Of a stretch of DNA of 64,000 bases, positions 52,650 through 64,000 are shown piece after piece. The translations under genes were made by a program, and so were the position numbers. The stretch lies in assembly GCA_032718475.1 (NCBI GenBank), contig JAUCBJ010006459.1:36552-100551 (forward strand). The letters run 5' to 3'. The DNA comes from Nemertoderma westbladi. Taxonomy: Eukaryota > Xenacoelomorpha > Nemertodermatida > Nemertodermatidae. A model generated the notes under the pieces. That model ran no database searches. It worked only from the letters and a program-made list of their open reading frames with translations, and was not told where the DNA came from. Each line of letters opens with the position of its first letter. Position 1 is the first letter of the stretch.

Positions 52650-52796
52650 AGGGGCGATAAAGACCCAGGGGCGATAAAGACCCGGGAGCGATATGTTCCT
52701 AAGGGGCGATAAAGAACCATTTGAGGGGCGATAAGTTCCCAGGGGGCGATAAGGGCCAGGGGCGATAAAGGTGCAAGGGGCGATAAGGCCCTACAA
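52650..52796. repeat. Array of AGGGGCGATAAAG units (right)
   Basis: Eight units of AGGGGCGATAAAG(A)CCC and variants, the reverse complement of the left array at 48809-48960. One further unit sits at 51416 on the far side of the RTE insertion. Confidence 0.9.
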
Positions 52797-55618
52797 TCTA
52801 TTGGATTGGGGTTTGGAAACAGTACTCACAGCTGAGAGAGGTAACTGACATTTTGGGTGTACAAGGTGAAGGTGTTAATAGTTGAACGGTCAGATGTTTA
52901 GTGACTATTATTAAGAATATCGTGGCGTATTTAATGTCGTAGTTTGATATAGAGTTTATTCTTAGGTGCATTTCTACATTAAATGTCCACAACAAATAAC
53001 CGACAGCAGGTTCCTGTCTATTGGGGAGGGGGGTAGGCATTCTACTAGGGAAGCACCTAAGGGATCCGATAAGGGTCTTTCGAGTATCTCACACACCCGA
53101 CGAACGGTATCCCTTCAGTGACCTTTACTGAAGGAGTTCCCTTACATCGTGCTGCGGGAAGGCCCCACAACGTGTATATTATAATAATTGTATAAAGTTA
53201 TACCAATCCAGTTTCGTAATAAGGAATATAATCGCTCCATGTAAAATCGATATTCTCCTAGTAACTGGAATCTCATCCCGAGTCAGTGTAGATACAAGCT
53301 GCTGCTACTGTAGATGACACAGCAGTATTCCTATACTCTAATCCACTTTATTCTTGGTACATTATACGTACTATATATATTATTGACATTATTAAAATGT
53401 AATAAATAATTATTAACGTAATTGTTAAGCAATCGAAGGTCATTGAATGACACAGTAATTTAAATATTTTAAATAACTTCTTGTAAGTCAGGTTTTAGGG
53501 GGTTTTATTCAGTTACAGTTTGAAAAAATTTTATATTTAATTAGAATTAAAATTATTGTGCACAAGTATTTATAAGTGTTGTAAAGTTGTATTTCGATAT
53601 ACCTAAACCTGTGAGTTTATTATTTTTATTATTTAATTGGTAATATTTCAAGCTAACGACAATTAGGCCCTATATTATTATGCGGTATTGGTATACTTGA
53701 TAGCGTATCAGGGTAAACCAACAACGATTGGCCATAAGGCCAGTGGACAAGTGATCAACACAGATAACTAAACAATGCCCCGTACTGTAATATAGTGTCA
53801 TTTTCTGACGACAAGCAGCCACCCCACCCCCCCCCCCTTTTTTTTTAGATTTTCGATTTTGTAATAATTTTAATCATTTTTATAATTTTATTGTAAGCGG
53901 TTTAATAAAGTGTCTTTTTCGAAATTGCACCCTTCGTATCGCCGCCATTCTTCACATTAACCGTGATTTCTTTAAACGATTAGAAAGACCAAAGCAAAAA
54001 AATATATACATACATCACGTGATTAATTTGTGCTGAAGATCACTATTTTCAATTGCGTACTAGAAAGCTTGCGTTTCAAGGATTCCAAATATGTAACAAT
54101 ATGTGATTTACGTTTAGAAACAGCTGAGTTGTCTCCCCTAAATCCCGTAATAATTCCTATCAAAATTTCCGTACTAAAAGTGTTATTTATTTTTTACGCA
54201 AATTGTGTTATATAGTACGCAAATTGTGTTATATTGTACGGAAATTTGTAGCATTTTTGAAATCGTCAAGTTGTATTAATTTTCTAGAATATTAGCTACA
54301 GCATTTTTACATAATTATACTAAGGTAAGGATTCCCCATGAACATTATGAAATTGGCCTACAATTATTCTAGAAAATTTTAAGTTTCCCATTTCATTTAG
54401 CGCAATGGAGGCTACTATACTATACAGAGACTAGGCCATCATAAATAATTTTGAAGTTATTCTGGTATGTATTCAAGGTTATCACTTAGCCACAGTTGTG
54501 AAAAAATATAGCACTAAATTTTTTATCCTAATTGAGCGACAAGTCGTAATTACGAATGCGGCCCCTTAACTGGGCAACTCTCTCCCTCTCCGCTATATTT
54601 TTTACAAATCTTTAATGATATCAGGAAAACTTTGAAATATAGATAGGCAGTATGAACTCGAATTTTTCGGCAGGTGGGAGAAATTAACTTTCTCATTACT
54701 TACTTTGCAAGCCTTTGCAAAAAGTGTCTCCTCAATATTGCACCCTTTGTACATCAAGAAATATTGGTATCTTTTTGCTGCTTTGTTGTTGCCGCTGGAA
54801 AGGCGGCATACAAGAATACAAGAGTAATGTATGTAAAGTGCAGGCTGACTTGACTGGCATATTGGCATTATTGCATTTCCTCTGATGTTTTGTGTGGCCA
54901 TTTATTTGGTACGCAGCAAACTTCGGCCGGAGAAAACTTCGCTCTCAAAATGATTATTAGCAACATTGTTTATTGTTTTGGTTAGAAAAAGTCATATGTA
55001 ACATGCCGTTTCTGTAATCTGCTCATTTCCCCCGATCAGACGAAGATTGGACGCGGGTGAAGACGCGCCAAACCATTTATTTAACTAATATTCTTGAAAT
55101 ACAAAACTATTTACATGATTGTGTGGAAACTAGCACTTCTCAGAGTTATGACCCGAGTGTATTTATGTAACGAGCGAGTGGAGCAAGTGAGGTTTACATA
55201 AATATAAACGCTGTTAACAGAACAGTGCCCTTTTCACACAATGGCTGAATGATGTATTGGGTGCGTAATTTTGTTACATTATGTAAACTTGTCTGCGTTT
55301 TCAACGCTTAAAATTATTACATTTAATATTGAAATGTTCACTCTCTAGTGATATAAGTGAAATTGATATCCTTTTTAAGAAATTGCTTGCAGTTATTGTA
55401 ACAAATGTAACGTAAATAATGTTACACTTACAGTACAATATGGCTCTCCTCGATAGACTGAGAACAGTCAAGATGTTTAGCAGTTTATTGCTATTAAATT
55501 ATGAATACTTTACAGGGTTCCGTCCTATAGGCCGCAATGCTGTAAATGGTACCTCGCTCGTTGTGGAGATATCACTAGAACGCTGATAAGTTGTCATAAT
55601 AATGTAACAAAATACATA
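52797..55618. other. Intergenic sequence with element fragments
   Basis: No gene seen. At 53797-53835 TAGTGTCATTTTCTGACGAC is followed by a C run, the terminus of the poly-C foldback family; the half element continues to about 54300. A direct GTACGCAAATTGTGTTATAT repeat lies at about 54194-54240. A GTTTATTGTTTTGGTTAG module is at 54968-54985, and 55130-55320 resembles the small element at 41140-41350. Confidence 0.5.
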
Positions 55619-56084
55619 ATATCGTGGGGCGGGTGGTAAAACGTCCTAAGTCAAATTTTCTCAAAATTCATGTTTTGAGTGAATCGGGTATAAAATTGAA
55701 TTTCCCTCCTTTCTACCAAAGGATTAGTGATAAAATAACAGTGTAAAAAAGTTATTTGCAAATTTTCAGTTGTCCTAAGTTAAGGCTACGAATGGTAAAA
55801 CGTCCTAACTTTTTACTTATGGTGGTAAGTTGTCCTAAGTCAAACAAAACTAATTACGTAAGTGAAACATAGGACGTTTTGTCAAGTTTAATGTCCACCC
55901 ACCAGGAAATATCCATTACTATTAATAGGTAGTATTTGTTGTTGAGTGCCATTAGCGATTCCGGAAAGACCAATGTCGAGTCACAATGTTAATATTATGA
56001 GATTTTTAACATAAAATATTCAAAACAATAAATTAATTATACTTTCAGGAAAAGACTGACGGTGGCAATTGTATAGTAATTACC

Positions 56085-56230
56085 GGTGCCCCAGTCGAAA
56101 TTGCCCAAATGTAATATATGCATCCACCCCGGTCATAATCGCCTTGGGCATTATGCCCCCTCCACTGGGCATAATCCATAATCGCCTCTAGTCCGTAGTG
56201 CCCCCTATGGGCAAAATCTTCTTAGGCGAA
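56085..56230. repeat. GGGCATAATCGCC-type repeats
   Basis: Irregular units GGGCATAATCGCCT, GGGCATTATGCCCC and GGGCAAAATCTTCTTAGGCG immediately before the RTE fragment. A related block (GGGCAATCTCGCCTGGGGGG, CATTTTCGCCTG) occurs at 57085-57145, so RTE pieces are again bracketed by (T)CGCC(CC) arrays. Confidence 0.55.
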
Positions 56231-56246
56231 TTTGCCACATAACTAG

Positions 56247-56690
56247 TGTACTACTACAATTAATCGGCCTGCTGCATTGAATCTGCACATTTCGAAACAT
56301 TTTGTCACCACCATGTGTTGATGGACCATGGATTCACAATTGGCAAACCCAATGCAGCGTGCATAAAGAATGCTATGGCGTCTTATCAATAAAGTTGCAC
56401 CACCACAATTCCCTTTCCCCCATGACTTTGGTGAGATTATCGGCATCCTCAAGACCAGTGTGTTTCCTTTGAGATGCATCTCGCGAAAGCCATGGTCTGT
56501 CCACCATGCATATTTTCACGATGCCACCAAAGCATAAGTTTGTGCACAGGATGGTCCTCACGCTGCCCTATAATGTCCTATAATGTGGAGGCGGCGCCGT
56601 TGAATTGTCAAGCTAGGGGAGAGTAATGAGACACCTCCAACGTTGTATAGTGTCTGATTGGATATCTGTGCATTGTATTTCATTCCGAAT
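56247..56690 (-). pseudogene. RTE-like LINE 3' fragment
   Basis: The same 3' end as 51429-51760, with many substitutions: the minus-strand frame includes TGLEDADNLTKVMGERELWW and FIDK, and DNA such as CAATCAGACACTATACAACG. The tail begins TAGTAGTACACTAG on the minus strand. Frames are broken. Confidence 0.75.
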
Positions 56691-56821
56691 GTGATATGTA
56701 ATGTGTTAATGGTGATTTATTAACTATACTGTATAATTACAGAATTTTGATACTATGTAGCTTTTAAATATTTCAATCTATTAAATAGAGCATACTTGGT
56801 AACCTGTTTCTTTCCTTCAAT

Positions 56822-57010
56822 ATAATTTGATCGTTTATTGTTTTGGTTAGGAAAACGTGCCCCTGTAACCTGCCCCTTCCCATGTAGTGTTGATAAGATC
56901 GTTTTTTGTCTTGTTTAGAAAAGTCCGCGCCTGTAACCTGCTCATTTACATGTATTGTTAACGAGATGGTTTATTGTTTTTGTTAGAACAGACAGTATCT
57001 CTAACCTGCG
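56822..57010. repeat. Three tandem copies of the GTTTATTGTTTTGGTTAG module
   Basis: Units of about 65-68 bp, each reading GAT-GTTTATTGTTTTGGTTAG-AAAA...CTGTAACCTGC-TC. Single copies of the same module are found at about 42058, 44445, 44946, 47310 (inverted) and 54968. Confidence 0.75.
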
Positions 57011-57662
57011 CGCTCGGGGATACCGCGCGGGAAGAGGCATTTGGCGCTAGGCCAAAAGTGTTTACTAAAGTGCACCAAAGCAAAATTGCCCCCACCACCC
57101 CCCCCCCCCCGGGCAATCTCGCCTGGGGGGCATTTTCGCCTGAGAGACCCGTACATTAGAAAATTAAAATTGCTTTACATCCTACTAACAGTAGATAGAC
57201 CGGACTTAGACACGATTAGTACCGAACAATTCTTTATAACTTTTGATTAAATTTATTCTTGTATTTAAACAAGAACCGAAATTATAATGGGAGCGCATTC
57301 ATATAGTATCGGATCATGGTTAGTATCGGTACATAACCTGCACCGGAGAGAATAATAAGTAATAGAGAATAGAGTAATAAGTAAGCAATAGTACGTAGTG
57401 ATAAGTTTGTAAAATGTCCTATGTCGCATTAAAATTGAAATTGGTAAAACGTCCTATGTTGCAAATTTGTCAAAAAAAACCCTACCAGAAGGCTATGTAT
57501 CTATATTTCTGGTATCAGAAAACGATCTAACACCCTTTTTATGTTAGAAAATGAAATAAAACAGAATACATTTGCAGTTTTGTTGAAATAGTCAACAAAA
57601 AACGCGTTTTCTCCAAACTACATTTTTAGACTTAGGACGTTTTACCACCCGCCCCACGATAT

Positions 57663-59425
57663 GTTCTAGAATGGTATGTATGTTAAATAGTCCGATGGCA
57701 GAGGTATGAGAATGAAAATGGTGGGAATGGGCGTCGCCTAAATCCTGAGTGCCTTGGAGTGAGTTTCACAAAACGGTAGATCCATCTCTTAGAAACGCTG
57801 ACCAACCATTCTGCCAAATTAACTACAGCTGTGTCACAATGTATCTACAATGTTCTCCTGTACCACCATATTAAACAAAAACCCCCATGAAAGGATCAGC
57901 TTAGCCTGACTTCGCTGAGACCCGAGCCGTGAAATATGTCTTCCGCCAATGAAGAAAGAGCAACAATGAGTAATAATTCAATTAAACTGATTAGTCTGTC
58001 ACCTGCCCGCAGTCGAAATATTGAGGGAGGGAATTTTCTACTGTAACATCATCAATGGTCAGTCTATTTACATAGAGAAATTAAATAAAAACGCTTAAAT
58101 TACTTACTGTATTATTACTTGTAATTATTTCCCGCTAAAATATTTTTTATAGATTAGAAAAATATATATTTTTTCGCGTCCTCGGACGTGTTATAAGTCC
58201 TCGGCTTCGCCTCGGACGTTATAACAGTCCTTGGACGAAATAATAGTTACTCGTACAAAATATCCGTACAAAATAACAAATAACAGTTCAATAAAGATAG
58301 ATATAGGCGTTCAAAGATTGCAAGTATTATCGTTCGCTGGAGGCCATTTATTATATTAAATATATACACAACAACATTCTAGAACGTATTATTTATCTCA
58401 TGAGTAAGTGTGTAACAATGGCACTGCATATGCAATATATCTATTGCGTTGCTACATGAACAAAATGTTCCAAAACATTCTTTATTTATTAAATAGAATA
58501 AATAGACTCCAGCGAACGATAATTGTTACTTTCTTGTGGCTGTTACCAAGGCCATCGTAATACTATGGCAAATTAATTTATAACGATGGCCTTGCTGTTA
58601 CCTAAGGTATTTTTTATACTAGCTAATATGTTCGTCAACATGTTAGCTATTATTTTTATAATTATATTACATTTTTTAAAATAGTTCATTCAATAGAAAA
58701 TTCGTTCTAAAATGGTCCGTTCAACTAATTATTTACCGAACTCCTTTTGAACGGCTTAATATTGTTTTGAAAAGGTTCAATAATGCTTCCTTTCTAACGA
58801 TTTGTGTACTGCAGGACTGCAGCAAAAGTAAATCAACTGAACATGAAAACAAACATTTGCTTGTTGAAATAAGACCACAAGTTTATATTGAATATTACCC
58901 CTACTTACTTTTATCACAAATATACCGAATTTACCGATCATGAGAAACATGGAAATAAATATAACAAAGAAATAAATCAAATAGGAAATACATAATATAT
59001 CATTAAGGTAAAAGTAAAATAGATAAGTCTAGAGTTAATTATTACAGAGTTGGAGTACTGTGTAATGATATCTTTCTCTGGGTAGCATTCCTTCGTTTTC
59101 TCCTGAATTTTGTAGCTAGTCGAATCCCCACACTCACTCCATCAATAATAAATACCCTTTCCCAGCTGTAACAAAAATAAACTTTATTTAAAAATAAAAA
59201 ATTTAAAAGAAACATTTTATGCACTACTTTATGCACAAAGGAAGGAGCCAATTATATAATTAAACCTAATGAATAGCATGTTGTATAAGTCACTTTTACT
59301 TCAAGTGATATACTGTTAGTACTGTAGGCCTATACTTTTATAAACTGTATTGACTTGATGAAACTGAATCTTTCTAATGTGATGCTCATTTATACAGACA
59401 TGTAAATATACATATAATATATATG
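57663..59425. other. AT-rich intergenic sequence with small inverted repeats
   Basis: No gene seen. CTCGGACG repeats form hairpins at 58176-58240. An inverted pair TATCGTTCGCTGGAG / CTCCAGCGAACGATA at about 58330 and 58508 bounds a ~200-bp element. AAGGCCATCG...CGATGGCCTT at about 58548-58596 is a hairpin. Confidence 0.5.
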
Positions 59426-59605
59426 CCGCCTCCGCTTTGCAGGACATTGCTTTCGCCGTGAGTACCAGTGAGTCTGTGCGCAATCTTGCGCTTTCTGACT
59501 TTCTTAAGACGCCTCTTAAAGGATATTGGCCTTGGAGATGCTGATAATTATGGGGATAGGGAATTGCGGCGGTGGAATTTTGTATATAACCTGTTTTGCA
59601 TGCTG
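59426..59605 (+). pseudogene. RTE-like LINE 3' fragment
   Basis: About 180 bp matching the C-terminal coding end of the RTE at 51473-51720 (GCCTCCGCTTTGCAGGACAT, CGCCTCTTAAAGGATATTGG), with deletions and frame breaks. Confidence 0.7.
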
Positions 59606-61250
59606 CTTCACAGTAAGCCAATTGAAGGTTGCATGGCGGTGGAACGAATTTTTGTTATAGATAGATAGGTACTTACATACCGCATTATAAACTTGAGAGA
59701 TTCAACCAAAGATTTTAAGTATTTAATTTACCGCTGTGCCATAAGCAGGCTAGGCTGATTTAAAAATTTTATATTTATTCAATCATATTTTTTGCATCAT
59801 TCTTATCTGTTTATTACAACACTCTTCGAATTAAATTACATGCAGTACCGCTCATGTGATATATTAAATTACATATTTTAAAGCTAATAACTCTAACTGT
59901 CTAAAGTTCAGTTTCGACTAGAAATAAAATTATTAACTAATAATTAAATGTTAAATAATTACCTTTAGTGTCTTTGATGGATGGCGACCCTTTATTATTG
60001 GTCCCGATACGGTTGAAAGGCATCACAAGATTGACCTCGATCTTTGCACTGTTCACGTATTGAATGTATGTACCCCATGACGTATGTACCCCATGCCGTT
60101 ATAAAAATATACAGCAAATAATTGAGACGCAACAAAAATTAATTTAAATTACAGTTATACAATGCAGTATGTTGTATTACACACCGTTATACAGTACCTA
60201 CTACTGTACACTGTATACTTTACTCCTGAGTTCTGTATGAACCAATATACCACTATTTTACATCATTCAGTACTTGGGCAGTTCCAGTATTGCCTGTAAT
60301 TGGATGACTCATCACAGACACTGGTTCCCATAGCGTGGGAAAGTTTGTCGTTCAGATAATTATTATTTTGTACGGAAAATGTTTAGTATTGAACCGCTAT
60401 TGAACTACGGTTATTAAAAACATAGTTTGGACATTTTTTGAACGACAATTTTAAAAATATCTGAACTGAAATTGAACTGGTTAATTTTTATTGGATAATA
60501 AACATTATTCAAACGTTCACAATAGAAAACGGAAATATAACTTGCCATTTACAAATCGTTACTTTTCAGTTTCTTAACTCAAATTGAACTGGATATTGCT
60601 TTGGACGCCATTCAAACGTCCAAGAACATTAACGGGAATTTAACTGATACCATTATTGAACGTTACTTTTCAGTTGAAACACCAACACCATTTAGGCGTT
60701 ATTATATGGAGACGAATTTAGAACGTTTAAATCTGGTACAGTATGTGCGACGTTTATGGAGTGGACATGTTCTCAACGTCCAAAAGCTGTGTGTGAACGT
60801 TATGTGCTACTAGGGTAGTCATTGTTCCAGTAGTAGTCGAAGAAGTATCTCGTACATAGTTGTTCCGCTATATTCCCCGTACATAGATTCCAACTAGTTG
60901 TATTCTCCCCTACGCTAAACGGTGGCGATTCGCCTCTGATATTCGACTAGGCAGTCGGGACCCCGATTTTACGAAAATCAATTTATCTCGGCTTCGGAAT
61001 TAACATTAATATAAATAAATTAACCGACTTTGGTGATGGATCGGCGAGGGTCGCAATTGTCTTGACGCGTTATATTTATACTCATTTTAATTACTTTGGC
61101 TATATTTAATTTACTGTAGCTACATTTTAACATTGGAGCTGTTGGCCCTACATCATTCGCAATTTTATATTCTGGAATGCTGAGAACATTTCGTTTATTT
61201 CATAAGTAGCTTGGCAACAATGCAATGCCTACATGATAATACTAGTACGC
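59606..61250. other. AT-rich intergenic sequence
   Basis: No gene recognised. 60380-60740 is rich in degenerate TTGAACGTTACTTTTCAGTT/ATTGAACTGG words, probably an eroded repeat. Confidence 0.4.
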
Positions 61251-61887
61251 CATGTCCCGTAGTCATTTTCTGATGACACGGACCCCCCCCCCCCCCCAGA
61301 TTTTTCTACAAATCTTTATCATATTGCTTGAAATTTGAAACACAACTAGTTCCACTCACCATCGATGACCCCCATGAAGCCGGAATTTTCGATTTTGCCT
61401 TAAAAATTTTTTTGTAAGCGTTAAGGATATTCATACATAATCAATATGTTCTAGAACATTGTGAATTTATGTTCTAGAATAAATGGCCTGCAGCAGAAGC
61501 AAATACATGCAAAATCGAATGCCCATATCTCAGCTATTTCCAAACCAAATTCAAATATTTTTATATATTTGGAATCCTTGCATGGTTTTCCTTGCTTTCC
61601 ACTAGTACCAACAAATCACTATAAGGTTGAAGAGTAACTGCGGTGTAACTGGTGCAATATCGACGGGGACACTTTTTTTAAACGCTTGTAGCTAAAGAAT
61701 GAAAGCAAAAATAAAAAGTCTGGCTCACCCAGTCAGTGGTCGGGAGGTGAAACTATCTCTGTTTCAAATTTCATGCAATCTCATTAAAATTTGTAGAAAA
61801 ATTTGGGGGGGGGGGGGCATGTACCTGAATAACGACACTATTTTCCAGGACATGCTGTATTGTATAGTGTCGTAATTCAGTGACATG

Positions 61888-61918
<31 letters not shown>

Positions 61919-62260
61919 AAAAATTCTACAAATCTTAACGAGATTGCATGAAATTTGAAACAGAGATAGTTTCACCTCCCTCCTCCTTGCTGGGTGAGCC
62001 AGAATTTTTATTTTTGCTTTCATTCTTTAGCTACAAGCGTTTGAAAGAGGTGTCTCCATCGGTATTGCGCCAGATACACCGCAGTTATTCTTCAACCTTA
62101 TAGCGATTTGTTGATATTAACGGAAAGCTGGCCATGCAAGGATTCCACAGATGTACACAATCTGAATTTCGTCGTAGAATAGCTGAGATAGAGCGTTCGA
62201 AAGTTGCATGGTTTTGCACCTCGACGAGGCTATTTTATCATATTTAATAATAATAAATCA
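61251..62260. mobile_element. Poly-C foldback elements, head to head
   Basis: Two long inverted arms (about 61475-61853 and 61860-62235) meet near 61850. At the centre each arm ends in TAGTGTCGT(A/T)ATTCAG-TGACATGCC followed by a run of 12-20 C (G on the other arm), then AAATTTTTCTACAAAT..., then shared sequence (TTTCATGCAATCTC, GGTGAAACTATCTCTG, GTTGAAGAGTAACTGCGGTG). A third partial copy starts at about 61253 (TAGTCATTTTCTGATGACAC plus a C run). Confidence 0.75.
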
Positions 62261-62604
62261 CCATTATTCTAGAACATTTTGTTTATCCCATACGCAGCTG
62301 GGCAACAATGCAATAACTCTAGAGTCATGCTATTGCGTAGCTATTCGTACGTAAACAAAGTGTTCCAGAATATGGTATATTTGTTGGTACTGTATTAAAT
62401 TATGCACAAAAATCAACCAAAATAATGTTTTAATTAGGTTCTATCCTGTATGATCAATACTTTTTTAACCCAGCTCTATAGGACGCACCTAAAATGGAAT
62501 AGTTTTTTTTTACGTAATTTTATTAAATTCATTCTTGCGCAATCGCTTCATATCTTAGCATGTCCTGGTTTCTCATAGCCACGTCGGGTTAACTGTGCCA
62601 TGTA

Positions 62605-63105
62605 TAATGCACACAGTTCCAACCAGACACTATATACCATTGGATGTGTCTCGTTGGTTTCCCCAAGCTTCACACTAGAACAAAATTTCGCCGTGAGGAC
62701 CAGCCAGTGCGTAATCTTGTGCTTTGGCAGCCTCATGGAGTGAATAAGCATGGTGGACAGCCCATGACTTTCTTGAGACGCTTCTTAAACGACACTGGCC
62801 TTGAAGATGCGGATAATATCGCGAAAGTATTGTGGGATAGGGAGTTGTGGCGGCGCAATTTTGTTGATAAGCCGGCACAGCATTCTTAATGCACGCTGCA
62901 TTGGGCTTGCCAATTGTGTATTGCATGGTGGGCACAAAATATTTTTCTTAGGCTGGCATAGCATGAACATAGCATGTCATGAACATAGCATATCATGAAC
63001 ATAGCATATCATGAACGTAGCATATCATGAACATAGCATATCATGAACATAGCATAGCATGGACATTGTGCAGCTTCAATGCAGCAGGCCGATTATAGCT
63101 TACGA
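62605..63105 (+). pseudogene. RTE-like LINE 3' fragment with 16-bp tandem tail
   Basis: Matches the C-terminal coding end of the RTE at 51473-51800; the open piece at 62691-62889 reads RREDQPVRNLVLWQPHGVNK and ends NFVDKPAQHS like the other copy. An internal deletion removes the LRFAGHCF region. After the stop lies an array of about six ATAGCATATCATGAAC units (62958-63062), then CAATGCAGCAGGCCGATTAT, the family's 3' end. Confidence 0.8.
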
Positions 63106-64000
63106 AGGAATAATGTGGGTGGTTGTCCCGTGTGCGATGCGAATGGGAAAGGACTTTTTTGGAATTAGATTATCGGGTAAGCAGGTTTTATCTATTCCTC
63201 AATGATTTTTTTTCATTTATACATTATATATAGATACTATTTAAAATATATTTTATTATCCACTTAATTAATAATATCGATTATGTGGCTAGTTAAAAAT
63301 ACTGAAAACGGAGGCCCCTAGATCAACCCCGTGTTCATCCAGAATTGTAGGAACTTATTCATTAACAGTGGAATACATAGAATAAATGTAATTAAGAAAC
63401 ATTATACTGTAGATAAGGTGGGGATGATTAAAACAATATATAACATGTGATTCAAGCTCTATTTCAAAGTCTATTTGAATCACATTTGTTATGTTTTATT
63501 TGAATAAAATGTATTGTGATTATTAAACCAATGAAGTAAAAGTGGCGTCCTTCATGCATTTGCGGGGTTATCTAGCTGCTGATCTTCTTTCTGGTTCATA
63601 AATTTTTGATCGTTTTCTTTAAAATATTAATTGCTTTTATTATATATTTCGATAAAATAATCCATTAAAAATTCATATTTCTTGAAAGAAATTGGATACA
63701 ACATAAATGTGTTATGATTCACTGAAGTCAGACATTATTTCTCATTATCTAATGCCATTATAATCCGTGCCAAAAGACTTAGGTTGTATTATTATACGTA
63801 ATACAAATGAATATATCAGTACATATACCTGGAAGTTATGCGCTATGCGCAGGCTCTATGCTGAGAAAACTAAACTACTTTTTCTTTCAATTGGCGATAG
63901 AATACAGATCAGGGTGTGCTACACAGTAGTGCCTTCGCTATGAATGTCTCATGTTATAAATCGCCATCCCTCCCTCACCACCGCCAACACTACTCACTTC
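63106..64000. other. AT-rich intergenic sequence
   Basis: No gene, RNA or repeat that I can support. Confidence 0.4.

Larger units (their letters stand above)
55623..57658. mobile_element. 2.04-kb TIR element with subterminal CGTCCTAWGT repeats
   Basis: Perfect ~30-bp terminal inverted repeats starting CGTGGGGCGGGTGGTAAAAC, flanked on both sides by ATAT (55619-55622 and 57659-57662), which could be a target duplication or part of the palindromic end. The word GGTAAAACGTCCTAAGT and variants recur at about 55637, 55780, 55796, 55825, 55873 (inverted), 57412, 57443 and the right end, like subterminal transposase-binding sites. No transposase frame. The interior has taken up an RTE fragment and other repeats. 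Confidence 0.82.

Overview
This is a eukaryotic, AT-rich, repeat-dominated window, most likely from a marine invertebrate genome. I see no host gene. BEL/Pao LTR elements, a CR1-like LINE with a 2A site and PHD finger, RTE-like 3' fragments, tRNA-derived SINEs and many inverted-repeat elements fit a metazoan. The phylum cannot be fixed from the sequence.

Layout. 1-625 is the end of an LTR of the same family as the giant element described below. It is joined at about 634 to the RNase H/integrase part of a second BEL/Pao element (element 1, + strand, to about 6990). After pol, element 1 carries an array of near-palindromic GGTACGTAGTACC units, then a reading frame (4064-5747) with a DEDD 3'-5' exonuclease-like domain, a polypurine tract and a 3' LTR. 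7.0-8.45 kb holds a SINE head and inverted-repeat debris. 8.46-10.98 kb is a decayed BEL-type gag on the minus strand.

11.0-41.0 kb is one nested stack. A LINE (LINE-1, + strand) lies between two copies of a ~200-bp inverted repeat. It is split by a 21,880-bp BEL/Pao element on the minus strand (12781-34660; LTRs of about 1.9 kb, roughly 99.6% identical; 5-bp duplication GAGCC). LINE-1 is split again by an almost complete second LINE (LINE-2, minus strand, 36049-40007; duplication GAATAG). LINE-1 resumes at 40008 in the same protein. The giant element is in turn interrupted by a ~3.1-kb insertion with a hAT-like transposase gene. Its order on the minus strand is: LTR, hairpin-rich leader, coiled-coil Gag, DUF1759-type Gag, zinc knuckles/protease, RT-RNase H-integrase, DEDD exonuclease-like ORF, triple zinc-knuckle ORF, LTR.

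41-64 kb is mostly non-coding: miniature inverted-repeat elements, a SINE, foldback palindromes, inverted arrays of TTATCGCCCC, a 63-bp minisatellite, two LINE fragments (49.5-52.65 kb), a 2.04-kb TIR element (55623-57658), and RTE 3' ends at 56.2, 59.4 and 62.6 kb.

The most notable finding is the exonuclease-like protein placed after pol in two divergent BEL/Pao elements. In both copies the exo I and exo II motifs are visible, but the exo III aspartate appears to be lost. The same protein continues into a zinc-knuckle region. The giant element also carries ten copies of a 20-bp near-palindrome, GAAAGGCTCGCGAGTCTTCC, in coding and non-coding sequence alike. No function is known to me for either; roles in nucleic-acid handling, packaging or escape from small-RNA trimming are inference.
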